Below, piece by piece: positions 1 to 6,509 of a stretch of DNA of 8,842 bases. Location of the stretch: assembly GCA_002420235.1 (NCBI GenBank), contig DIHQ01000148.1:1-8842 (forward strand), given 5' to 3'. The stretch comes from Flavobacteriales bacterium UBA5692. Lineage in GTDB: Bacteria > Bacteroidota > Bacteroidia > Flavobacteriales_D > Sanyastnellaceae. Position 1 is the first letter of the stretch, and each line of letters starts with the position of its first letter. The translations under genes were made by a program, and so were the position numbers. A model generated the notes under the pieces. The model was not told the origin of the DNA, made no database searches, and saw only the letters and a list, made by a program, of their open reading frames with translations.

Positions 1-284
1 GAGGCAATGTTACCCAAGGCGATTGCAGCATTGTGCACGCGGACGTATGTGACTTTCTCGTCACAGCGTTCAGGCAATTTCTCACATACCACAGCAGTTG
101 CCCCTTTGTCAATCGCTTGTTCGATAAAATCGTGGCCATCTGCATGAACACCTGGTATGGCAACAAATAAGCTGAATGCTTTTACTTTTCGGCTATCGAA
201 CGCGAGACCCTCAATGGCTACATGTGTGTTGCCCAAGATGTCCTGGATTCGTGTGCCATAAAGGATTTCTTTCAAGAGCTTCAT
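1..284 (-). CDS. murE: UDP-N-acetylmuramoyl-tripeptide synthetase MurE, N-terminal part (cut by window edge)
   Basis: Cytoplasmic Mur ligase that adds the third amino acid, expected to be meso-diaminopimelate in this group, to UDP-MurNAc-L-Ala-D-Glu during peptidoglycan precursor synthesis. Only the first 94 codons are present, so the gene is truncated by the window and not broken. The translation starts MKLLKEILYG and carries the MurE N-terminal UDP-binding pattern: FDSRKV near residues 31-36, then LFVAIPGVHADGHDF with the G-x-x-x-DGHDF signature, then an IDKGATAVV segment. The ATP-binding and ligase domains lie outside the window, so the amino-acid specificity cannot be read. The ATG is 4 nt downstream of the ftsI stop, which fixes the start and indicates co-transcription as the last visible gene of the dcw operon. 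The family call rests on the N-terminal motifs plus position after ftsI, the usual order. Confidence 0.93.
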   Translation of the reverse strand, partial: MKLLKEILYGTRIQDILGNTHVAIEGLAFDSRKVKAFSLFVAIPGVHADGHDFIEQAIDKGATAVVCEKLPERCDEKVTYVRVHNAAIALGNIA

Positions 285-288
285 GCGG

Positions 289-2415
289 TCAAGACAGTTC
301 GATGATGATGGATGAGACCCGTTTGATGGCTGATCCGGGTGCCAGACTTTGGCGACGAACAGTGCCAGACCCCTTCGTTTGAACTCGGAGCCCTGCGTTT
401 TCGAGCAGGTAGAGCGCATCGCGCAAACCCATACCCCGCACATCTGGCACCTTGGACGGTTGAATGGTGCGAGGGCTTAAGACGGCAGCGCTGTCCCCGG
501 TAGTGACGGTTACCCAATCGCTGATATTATCTCCGTCGTAAGGAAGTCCAAAAGCACCGTACAGGGTGACCAGCTCCTCGCGTGCTCCGTCTTTTGCTCC
601 TGGTAGGCGATGCTCCTCTGTAAGAAGTCCTTGGCTGCGCTCATGAAAGGTGGGGTCGGTGGCATACACCTTGTTGGCCATTTCGCGGAAAACAGGACCG
701 GCGATGCTGGATCCGTAGTAGATTCCGCTGCGGGTGTCGGCGATGACGACGATGCAGGAGTAGCGAGGTGCCTCTGCGGGAAAATAGCCTACAAACGAAG
801 CTCGGTACCTTCCGTCATAGCCGTTGGGCCCCGCTATGCGGGCAGTGCCAGTCTTCCCAGCTACGGTGAATGGGCTTTTTGCAAAAATATATTGGGCTGT
901 TCCTTGGCCCTGTGGATTGGCTACGCGAATTAGCATGCGCTTGCAAGCTTCCAGAGTCTCCGACGAACAAATCCTTGGCCTCACCACCTCTGGCTCGATG
1001 GAGCGAATGACGGTTCCATTAGATTCTAAGCGCTCAACCAATTGTGGCCGCATCAGCTTGCCACCATTCGCAATGGCATTATAAAGGCTTAGGGTTTGGA
1101 GTGGGGTCTGTGTGACTTCGTAGCCAATTGAAATTTGGGTCAAGGACAGTCCAGACCAACGTCCACTACCAACCTCGCTGTATACTTGGGGCGGTGATTC
1201 ACCTGCCAGTCGAATCCCAGTGGGTTCATGCACGCCTAACTGGTGTAATCCGTCCAAAAAGGCCTGCGGATTTTCTTTGAATGCTTTTTTAATTGTTAGT
1301 GCTGTTCCTACGTTTGAACTGACTTCGAAAATCTCCTCGGTTGTTAGTATTCCATGTCCACCTTCATCAGCGTTGGAATCTGACATGCGCTTACCATAGA
1401 AAAAGACTACACCATTTCCGGTGTCGATTTCATCGTTGGGTTTTATATGGCCGCTTTCCATGGCCGTGAGTAATGAAGCTAACTTGAAGGTCGATCCAGG
1501 CTCAACGGCCGTACCGATGGCGTGGTTAAAGGACTCCTCGTAAACGGGAGGGGTTTGCTCAGTGCGCTCCTGTGTGCGGGTCAGATTTGCCATGGCTCGA
1601 ATCTTACCCGTCTCCACTTCCATCAAGACGATGGTACCCCAGGCAGCATCGTGGGTTTGTAACTGCCGGTGAAGAGCATTGCTGGCAACGTCTTGCAAGT
1701 GCATATCGATGCTGCTGATGACATCGAATCCCGCTACAGGCGAGACGATATAATCATCCGAGACCGGCATCCATTGCCCCCCAGCGACGCGCCGCTGCAA
1801 TTGTCGGCCAGTTACGCCAGCTAATTCTTCGTTCCAGCTGGCTTCGAGGCCTACCCGATTTTCGTCTCGATTGATGCCGATGGTTCGACTAGCTAGGTCA
1901 CCGAAAGGTTTTCGACGTTGCTCGCTGCGTTCGAACGTGAAGCCACTCTTGAAACGACCGCGCCGTATGAAGGGTAATTTGACTAATTGCTTTTGCTTGA
2001 TGTACGATACGCGGCGTGCTACTAGCGTGTTTCGGCGGCCCATGTTGCGCCCGTTACGCAAAATTTCGTTGTATTCAGCCGGGCTTTTGTCGCCCAACAC
2101 CTCGCTCAGCCCTGAACAAAGCTGGTCGAGTTCACGGTCAAACGTATCCCATTCGATTGCCTCGCTTCTACTGTCCCAACGCACTTCGAAGACTGGAACA
2201 GAGGTCGCAAGAACGCTGCCGTTAACAGCATAAATCTGTCCCCTTGCGGGGGCAATGGACTGGACACTCGACTCAAAACGTTCGCCGACTGAATTCCACT
2301 GCTCATGTTCTGCGTTCTGAATCCAGAGTATTCGTCCAAAAATTGTAAGTCCAAAAATGATGAATAGGCCAAATGAAAGCCATGTGCGGTTGCTGAATTC
2401 CTTTTGATTTTTCAT
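289..2415 (-). CDS. ftsI: Septal peptidoglycan D,D-transpeptidase (class B penicillin-binding protein) with C-terminal PASTA domain
   Basis: Class B PBP that cross-links septal peptidoglycan as part of the divisome, anchored in the inner membrane with its catalytic domain in the periplasm. The 708-residue protein has a short cytoplasmic tail, one membrane segment at about residues 13-33, and a PBP dimerisation region from about 50 to 230 beginning with the APARGQIY motif. The transpeptidase domain runs from about 255 to 580. All three active-site motifs are present: STFK (nucleophile S308, K311), SSN (366-368) and KTGT (521-524). A linker then leads to a single C-terminal PASTA domain (about 655-708, starting VPDVRGM). 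That length and the PASTA domain are normal for Bacteroidota FtsI and differ from the shorter E. coli protein. The ATG overlaps the ftsL-like stop as ATGA. The dcw position favours FtsI over the related sporulation PBP SpoVD. Confidence 0.96.
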   Translation of the reverse strand: MKNQKEFSNRTWLSFGLFIIFGLTIFGRILWIQNAEHEQWNSVGERFESSVQSIAPARGQIYAVNGSVLATSVPVFEVRWDSRSEAIEWDTFDRELDQLCSGLSEVLGDKSPAEYNEILRNGRNMGRRNTLVARRVSYIKQKQLVKLPFIRRGRFKSGFTFERSEQRRKPFGDLASRTIGINRDENRVGLEASWNEELAGVTGRQLQRRVAGGQWMPVSDDYIVSPVAGFDVISSIDMHLQDVASNALHRQLQTHDAAWGTIVLMEVETGKIRAMANLTRTQERTEQTPPVYEESFNHAIGTAVEPGSTFKLASLLTAMESGHIKPNDEIDTGNGVVFFYGKRMSDSNADEGGHGILTTEEIFEVSSNVGTALTIKKAFKENPQAFLDGLHQLGVHEPTGIRLAGESPPQVYSEVGSGRWSGLSLTQISIGYEVTQTPLQTLSLYNAIANGGKLMRPQLVERLESNGTVIRSIEPEVVRPRICSSETLEACKRMLIRVANPQGQGTAQYIFAKSPFTVAGKTGTARIAGPNGYDGRYRASFVGYFPAEAPRYSCIVVIADTRSGIYYGSSIAGPVFREMANKVYATDPTFHERSQGLLTEEHRLPGAKDGAREELVTLYGAFGLPYDGDNISDWVTVTTGDSAAVLSPRTIQPSKVPDVRGMGLRDALYLLENAGLRVQTKGSGTVRRQSLAPGSAIKRVSSIIIELS

Positions 2416-3041
2416 CGTTCAGCAGTTTGAAGTTCGAGAAGGAATGGGGGCTCGGTGGTCTGGCGTAAGCCGATTTCAGCAATATTTTGCTCTACAGTAC
2501 TCTGTTGGAGTTGGATCTCGAATTCGGCTTTAAGGGTCTTGTATTCAGCGCTTAGCTCTTCCAGTTGGCGCTTCGTTTTCAGCTTTTCACGCTCCAAACG
2601 CTCAAATTGGTATCCCATAGCGATATATACAATGAACAGTGTGCTGACGAATATTAGGTAGGGTATGTGGCGGGTTACCCCTTGGCGGGTAAGGAATTCA
2701 CCGCTTATAACGTCTCGAATAATGGGGCCAATGGAATGCTGCGTGCGACGAGCGGCACGCTCCTTTGCACTGCGTTGGCGTCGACGTTTGAACCAGCTTA
2801 AGCGTAAAGTGCTTTGGGAGGATGTTTCCGTCTCACCTTCTTTTAAAATGCGATTTCGCGGTTTAGCGGGTTTGGCCGTGCGCTGCGCTTTTTTGCGGGA
2901 AGCGGCTTTCGCTTGCTGTTTTAACAACTCCCTTCGTTGCTCCTCTTGGGCGGCAATCTCCCCGGGAGTCAGCACGCGATTGCGCAAGCTAGCCTTTGAT
3001 TTCGCCTTTTTTTTGAGGAATAAGGAAAAAAACTTTTTCAT
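2412..3041 (-). CDS. ftsL: FtsL-like cell-division protein with long basic N-terminal extension
   Basis: Small bitopic divisome protein of the Bacteroidota FtsL-like type, expected to sit between rsmH and ftsI and to activate the septal synthase together with partners of the FtsB/FtsQ type. The recognisable part is C-terminal: a GEFLTRQG stretch at 114-121, one membrane segment at about residues 126-144, a charged heptad-like coiled coil at about 146-180, and a conserved-looking tail (IAEIGLRQTTEPP, 187-199). Ahead of it lies an unusual cytoplasmic extension of roughly 100 residues rich in Lys, Arg, Ala and Gln, with a motif occurring twice: RNRVLTPGE (20-28) and RNRILKEGE (62-70). Many relatives are only about 100-120 residues long. 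The long start is supported because its ATG overlaps the rsmH stop as ATGA, whereas a start near the membrane segment would leave a large gap in an otherwise gapless operon. The symbol is by position and topology, since FtsL sequences diverge greatly. Confidence 0.85.
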   Translation of the reverse strand: MKKFFSLFLKKKAKSKASLRNRVLTPGEIAAQEEQRRELLKQQAKAASRKKAQRTAKPAKPRNRILKEGETETSSQSTLRLSWFKRRRQRSAKERAARRTQHSIGPIIRDVISGEFLTRQGVTRHIPYLIFVSTLFIVYIAMGYQFERLEREKLKTKRQLEELSAEYKTLKAEFEIQLQQSTVEQNIAEIGLRQTTEPPFLLELQTAER

Positions 3042-3988
3042 GCGGCCAAGGAATTGATGTCGTCTGGGGACAAAGCAGTTCGGATGGCCATTCGCAGGCG
3101 CGCGCTGCGCGAACGGGGGTTGTCAGCTCGCTCTTTATCATTGGCGACCACGGCTTTTCTTTTTAGCGGTGTAAACGGGCACAGGGCGGCACCCTTGAAG
3201 TCGCGCTTGATGTTGTCGTCAAAATTACCTGAGCGCATGAAATGCTTAACCAGTCGATCTTCCAGGCTGTGGTAGGAAATGATAGCTAAACGACCCCCTG
3301 CCTGCATGAGATGAATGGTTGATTCAAGCAGGGCTTTTAGGGCGCCTAGTTCATCATTGACTTCGATACGCAACGCTTGAAAGACTTGTGCATGGAACTG
3401 GTTCTCCTTGCCATTTGGAGCCAGGTGTTTTATGGCTTGTATCAAGTCACCCGTTCGGGAAATGCACTGATTTTCGCGGGACAGAGCAATAGCATGTGCG
3501 ACCTTGTGAGGGCGCTTCAGTTCTCCGTATAACTGGAAAATGCGCGTCAAATCTTTTACCGTGTATGTGGCGGTGATGTCAGCGGCGGACAATTTGCTGC
3601 GCTGATTCATTCGCATATCCAATGGGGCATCAAAACGGGTTGAGAATCCACGGGTGCCTTCGTCAAATTGATGCGATGACACGCCGAGGTCGGCTAGTAG
3701 CCCGTCGATACGTCTCACGCCATTTAGGCGGAGAAAATTTCGAGCGTATCGGAAGTTTTCGGGAATCAATGTAAACCTTTCGTCGGCAATGGCATTGTCT
3801 TGTGCGTCGGAGTCTTGATCGAATCCGAATAGTCGGCCGTTTGAGTCCATCGCATCTAGGATGAGGCGAGAATGACCACCACCGCCGAAAGTCGCGTCGA
3901 CATAAATTCCATTCGGCAGTTCAGGGGCACCAATCCCTGCAACGCTAGCTTCGGCCAAAACAGGAACGTGGTAGGTGCCGGGATTCAT
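3038..3988 (-). CDS. rsmH: 16S rRNA (cytosine(1402)-N(4))-methyltransferase RsmH (MraW)
   Basis: SAM-dependent enzyme that N4-methylates C1402 of 16S rRNA in the decoding centre. The 316-residue protein is of normal family length. Visible motifs in order are HVPV at 7-10, the SAM-binding loop DATFGGGGHS at 31-40, the acidic GFDQD at 55-59, LADLGVSSHQFD at 98-109, DMRM at 124-127, FQALRIEVN at 203-211, ISYHSLEDR at 237-245 and the C-terminal NPRSRSARLR at 290-299. No key motif is missing. The start is 3 nt after the mraZ stop and the stop overlaps the ftsL-like start, giving the usual mraZ-rsmH-ftsL order. It is expected to be co-transcribed from the mraZ promoter and therefore under MraZ control. 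Confidence 0.97.
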   Translation of the reverse strand: MNPGTYHVPVLAEASVAGIGAPELPNGIYVDATFGGGGHSRLILDAMDSNGRLFGFDQDSDAQDNAIADERFTLIPENFRYARNFLRLNGVRRIDGLLADLGVSSHQFDEGTRGFSTRFDAPLDMRMNQRSKLSAADITATYTVKDLTRIFQLYGELKRPHKVAHAIALSRENQCISRTGDLIQAIKHLAPNGKENQFHAQVFQALRIEVNDELGALKALLESTIHLMQAGGRLAIISYHSLEDRLVKHFMRSGNFDDNIKRDFKGAALCPFTPLKRKAVVANDKERADNPRSRSARLRMAIRTALSPDDINSLAA

Positions 3989-3991
3989 TTG

Positions 3992-4477
3992 TTAATTCTC
4001 GTTGTTGGGTTCGAGGTCTTTTCGGACCTCTTCGGCGAGGATGGCGAAATCGAAATCTCCAGCGTCATCAAGGACATTTTTGTCGTAGCGCGCCTTATTC
4101 CAGATTTCAATCTTTTCGCCTAGGCCAGAAACAATGATTTCGTTATCAGCAGGCAGCTGAATGCTGGCGTGCCTCAGGAGCAGCGTCGGGATGTTAATCC
4201 GGCCAGATCCATCAAATTCCACATGGGTCGCCCCCTTCATAAATTTCCTCTGGAACAGCTGATGTTTGTGGTTATACCGGCTCAGTCGCGACATCTCGCG
4301 GTTCACCTTATCCCATTCGGGCTTCGGATAAACCACTAAGCACCCTTCGAAAATATCACGGTTGATTACCAGCCCATTGTGAAGCACGGATTCCAGCTGC
4401 TTCCGTAAGCGCGCAGGGAACATTAAGCGCCCTTTGACGTCGATTTTACAAGTGTATTCTCCGAGTAGGTTCAGCAT
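3992..4477 (-). CDS. mraZ: Transcriptional regulator MraZ
   Basis: DNA-binding protein of the AbrB/SpoVT superfamily that forms ring-shaped oligomers and controls the dcw operon, of which it is the first gene. Two SpoVT-type half domains are visible. The first carries DVKGRLMFPARL (residues 13-24) and the second carries FDGSGRINIP (88-97), the paired D-x-K-G-R and D-G-x-G-R-I signatures of MraZ. GLGEKIEIW follows at 118-126. The chosen ATG gives 161 residues beginning MLNLLGEY, which fits the family N-terminus. A second in-frame ATG lies 6 nt upstream at 4483, and an in-frame TTG at 4495 is unlikely because it falls in the predicted -7 element. The C-terminal tail is acidic (DDAGDFDF, then EEVRKDLEP). 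Four 10-bp repeats matching known MraZ sites lie just upstream, implying autoregulation. Confidence 0.96.
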   Translation of the reverse strand: MLNLLGEYTCKIDVKGRLMFPARLRKQLESVLHNGLVINRDIFEGCLVVYPKPEWDKVNREMSRLSRYNHKHQLFQRKFMKGATHVEFDGSGRINIPTLLLRHASIQLPADNEIIVSGLGEKIEIWNKARYDKNVLDDAGDFDFAILAEEVRKDLEPNNEN

Positions 4478-4492
4478 GGTCATCTGGAATTT

Positions 4493-4525
4493 CAAAACTA
4501 TCTATAATTTCCCACTTTCTCCCAC
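4493..4525 (-). promoter_or_regulatory. Candidate dcw/mraZ promoter (GTG-N22-TAGTTTTG)
   Basis: The minus-strand octamer TAGTTTTG (4500 to 4493) is a perfect match to the Bacteroidota -7 consensus TAnnTTTG. At the -33 position, 22 nt upstream, there is GTG (4525-4523) instead of the preferred TTG. That GTG belongs to the third MraZ repeat. Transcription would start around 4486, leaving a leader of only about 10 nt before the preferred mraZ ATG. The imperfect -33 makes this a moderate call, but its overlap with the operator is what an MraZ-regulated promoter would look like. Confidence 0.55.
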
Positions 4526-4548
4526 GATATGACACTTTCTCCCACTTT
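4509..4548 (-). promoter_or_regulatory. MraZ operator: four tandem 10-bp repeats
   Basis: Read on the minus strand toward mraZ, this stretch is exactly four 10-bp units: AAAGTGGGAG, AAAGTGTCAT, ATCGTGGGAG and AAAGTGGGAA. Units 1, 3 and 4 contain GTGGGA with 10-bp periodicity, the TGGGA-N5 pattern bound by E. coli MraZ. Units 1, 2 and 4 also fit AAAGTG[G/T]N3, the pattern reported for Mollicutes MraZ. The period is about one helical turn, so all sites face the same side of the DNA, as expected for a ring-shaped oligomer. The array ends about 30 nt upstream of the mraZ ATG. Binding is inferred from the motif and position and is not shown by the sequence alone. Confidence 0.9.
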
Positions 4549-4731
4549 GTGGAAAAGTTTTAAATACGGAATTAGGGATAAGTGTTACAGGCTCTGGATT
4601 TTTTGGTTTTCATCGTTGGAGACGATTTTTCTCTATTAACACGTTTTCAACAACATTTGTGAACAGCGTGTGGGCGTTAACGAGCGAATGCGCCCAGTAT
4701 GTTCGACCTTTACGCCCTCTAAACGAATTCC

Positions 4732-5508
4732 ATGCATCCAACTGCCATCATCGAACGTGGCCTCTATAAATATGTCGAGGCTGGCGAGGGAGAGCCCCTG
4801 ATTGTACTCCACGGTTTATTTGGTGCCCTAAGCAATTTCAAGGACGTCTTCAGTCATTTTTCCAATCGATTTCGGGTCATCATTCCGATGCTACCTATTT
4901 ATGATTTACCCATGCGGAAGACCAGTGCAAAGAGTCTGTCAGAACACATCGAAGGTTTTGTAGCCGAAATGGGACTTGAACAAGTGCACCTGTTGGGGAA
5001 TAGTCTTGGTGGCCACGTAGGCTTGATATTCACCAAAAACAACCTTGAAAAAGTGGCCTCACTAAGTTTGACAGCCAGTAGCGGCTTGTACGAAAATGCC
5101 TTTGGCAATAGTTTTCCGCGCCGCGAGGATAAAACGTTCATTCGCGATAAGGTGGCCGTGACGTTTTACGATCCCAAGCATGCTACAGAGGAACTTGTAG
5201 ATGAGTGCTTCGAAGCGGTTAATAGTCGCGAGAAAGTTTTAAGGATTTTGGCCATTGCGAAAAGTGCCATCCGACACAACATGGCGAAGGATTTGCCGGC
5301 CATGACCGTACCCGTTTGCTTGATTTGGGGCAAGAACGATATCATCACCCCGCCGGAAGTCGCAGAAGAATTCAAAGCGGGCTTCCCTGAGAGCGACCTA
5401 TTTTGGATTGATGAATGCGGACACGCACCGATGATGGAGCACCCTGAAACCTTTAACCAAATCCTTGAAGCTTGGTTTGACGCGCGGGGAATTGGTAAAG
5501 CGGGCTAG
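4732..5508 (+). CDS. Alpha/beta hydrolase of unknown substrate
   Basis: A 258-residue single-domain alpha/beta-hydrolase-fold protein, probably cytoplasmic since no signal peptide is visible. The complete catalytic set can be placed: oxyanion-hole HG (27-28) in VLHGLFG, nucleophile Ser91 in the elbow GNSLGGH (89-95), acid Asp203 in WGKNDIITP, and base His231 in CGHAPMMEHP. A lid region lies at about residues 117-185. The IPMLPIYDLP stretch (51-60), between the oxyanion motif and the nucleophile, replaces the more common GxGxSxxP segment. The substrate cannot be deduced; relatives include esterases, MenH-like lyases and C-C hydrolases. Its stop is 6 nt before engB, so the two are co-transcribed, divergently from mraZ. 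A weak -7-like TATGTTCG (4698-4705) lies 26 nt before the ATG without a clear -33 partner. Confidence 0.92.
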   Translation: MHPTAIIERGLYKYVEAGEGEPLIVLHGLFGALSNFKDVFSHFSNRFRVIIPMLPIYDLPMRKTSAKSLSEHIEGFVAEMGLEQVHLLGNSLGGHVGLIFTKNNLEKVASLSLTASSGLYENAFGNSFPRREDKTFIRDKVAVTFYDPKHATEELVDECFEAVNSREKVLRILAIAKSAIRHNMAKDLPAMTVPVCLIWGKNDIITPPEVAEEFKAGFPESDLFWIDECGHAPMMEHPETFNQILEAWFDARGIGKAG

Positions 5509-5514
5509 TCAGTC

Positions 5515-6144
5515 ATGGATGTCAAAACAGCAGAATTTTTAAAATCGAGCGCACATCCGAAGGAGTGTCCTCCAGCTGACCGTCCAGAATATGCGTTCAT
5601 CGGTCGATCGAACGTAGGAAAATCATCACTCATCAACTTTTTGACCAATCGCAAAGGGCTGGCAAAAATTTCATCTTCCCCGGGAAAAACTCAGCTGATT
5701 AATCACTTCGTTATTGATGAAGAGCTTCAAAAGACACGAGATGGAAGCAGCTGGTACTTGGTTGATTTGCCCGGTTTTGGTTACGCCAAAGTCAGTAAGA
5801 CGAGCCGGGTTAAATGGCAACGTACCAGTGAACAATTCCTCACAGGCAGGTCCAATCTTATGTGCGTGATGATGTTAATCGACAGCCGGCACCCGCCGCA
5901 ACAAGTCGATTTGGATTTCATGATTTGGATGGCTGAAAAACAGCTTCCTTTTGTTATGGTTTTTACTAAAGTGGATAAACTGAATCGTGCGGAACGTTCG
6001 GAATTTTTACCGCGCTATGAATTGGAGATGCTCAAGAAATGGAATTGCATGCCGCCAGTGTATGTTACTAGCTCAGAAAAACGTGAAGGTCGAGAGGAGT
6101 TGCTGTGTTTCATTCAACAGACCAATTCTCTTTACACGGCGTAG
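5515..6144 (+). CDS. engB: Ribosome biogenesis GTP-binding protein EngB (YsxC/YihA)
   Basis: Small TRAFAC-class GTPase needed for assembly of the 50S ribosomal subunit. The 209-residue length is typical. All G motifs are present in order: G1 GRSNVGKS (30-37), G2 Thr59 within SPGKTQ, G3 DLPG (84-87) in the family-typical DLPGFGYAK, G4 TKVD (151-154), and G5 TSS (185-187). The N-terminal PEYAFIGRSNVGKSSLIN block is diagnostic of EngB as opposed to Era or Der. It is the second gene of the hydrolase-engB pair, and its stop lies only 4 nt from the stop of convergent gldC. Confidence 0.97.
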   Translation: MDVKTAEFLKSSAHPKECPPADRPEYAFIGRSNVGKSSLINFLTNRKGLAKISSSPGKTQLINHFVIDEELQKTRDGSSWYLVDLPGFGYAKVSKTSRVKWQRTSEQFLTGRSNLMCVMMLIDSRHPPQQVDLDFMIWMAEKQLPFVMVFTKVDKLNRAERSEFLPRYELEMLKKWNCMPPVYVTSSEKREGREELLCFIQQTNSLYTA

Positions 6145-6148
6145 CTCA

Positions 6149-6478
6149 TTATTCTTTCAGGACCCCTAGGCGCTTAGCTAGTTCTTCCGTAAAGCTTCGC
6201 ACGGCTAAGGCATGCGCCTTGTCATTGGTTGCTTTTTCCAGTGTCGTGGCTAGGGTCATCATGGTCTGGCATACGAAGTGACGCATTTCTTCGACGCTCA
6301 TTTCCTTTGTCCAAAGGTCCATGTGCACTGCGTTCCCCTTTGCTTCATCCCACATGGCTAAAGACATGGCTTTAGCATTTTGATTGGCTACATCACTATC
6401 ATCCGCTGACCAGGTAATCGCAGTGGGAACCTTGTTTTCATCCGTACAAACCCGGACGGTTATGTGTGAATCGGCCAT
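6149..6478 (-). CDS. gldC: Gliding motility protein GldC
   Basis: Small soluble protein of the Bacteroidota gliding gene set. Its biochemical role is unknown; in Flavobacterium johnsoniae it is encoded next to gldB and affects motility. The protein has 109 residues, acidic overall, with no signal peptide or membrane segment. Family-like blocks are ITWSADDSDVANQNAKAM (21-38), MWD (42-44) and MDLWTKEMSVEEM (53-65), followed by a helical C-terminus. The ATG at 6478 gives the usual family length; the frame is open further upstream only to a TTG. It is second in the gldB-gldC operon, 31 nt after the gldB stop. The 3' end converges on engB with a 4-nt gap and no visible terminator in between. Confidence 0.92.
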   Translation of the reverse strand: MADSHITVRVCTDENKVPTAITWSADDSDVANQNAKAMSLAMWDEAKGNAVHMDLWTKEMSVEEMRHFVCQTMMTLATTLEKATNDKAHALAVRSFTEELAKRLGVLKE

Positions 6479-6509
6479 GAGATAATAATTAAAGTACAAA
6501 GGTGGTAAA

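Noticed and set aside
610..1084. Plus-strand open frames opposite ftsI
   Set aside because: They show no recognisable domain and mirror the well-supported transpeptidase coding sequence on the other strand.
2665..3057. Plus-strand open frame of 130 codons opposite the ftsL-like gene
   Set aside because: It is antisense to a supported gene, and its Arg/Phe/Leu-rich composition is what the complement of a Lys/Arg/Ala-rich gene produces.
4478..4495. TTG start for mraZ at 4495
   Set aside because: It lies within the predicted -7 element, and the downstream ATGs give a family-like N-terminus.
4548..4556. Sequence TTTTCCACA on the minus strand, resembling a DnaA box
   Set aside because: It is a single relaxed-consensus match with no cluster, AT-rich unwinding element or dnaA nearby, so chance is the simplest explanation.
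4612..4630. Short hairpin ATCGT-TGGAG-ACGAT followed by four T residues on the plus strand
   Set aside because: The stem is only 5 bp and weak, and no plus-strand gene ends upstream of it, so there is nothing for it to terminate.
6479..6499. TTG start for gldC at 6499
   Set aside because: It would add seven residues (MYFNYYL) not expected in the family, and the ATG at 6478 gives the usual length.
6497..6504. CACCTTTG on the minus strand upstream of gldC as an internal promoter
   Set aside because: It has one mismatch to TAnnTTTG and no TTG at a suitable distance, and gldC is already served by the gldB transcript 31 nt upstream.
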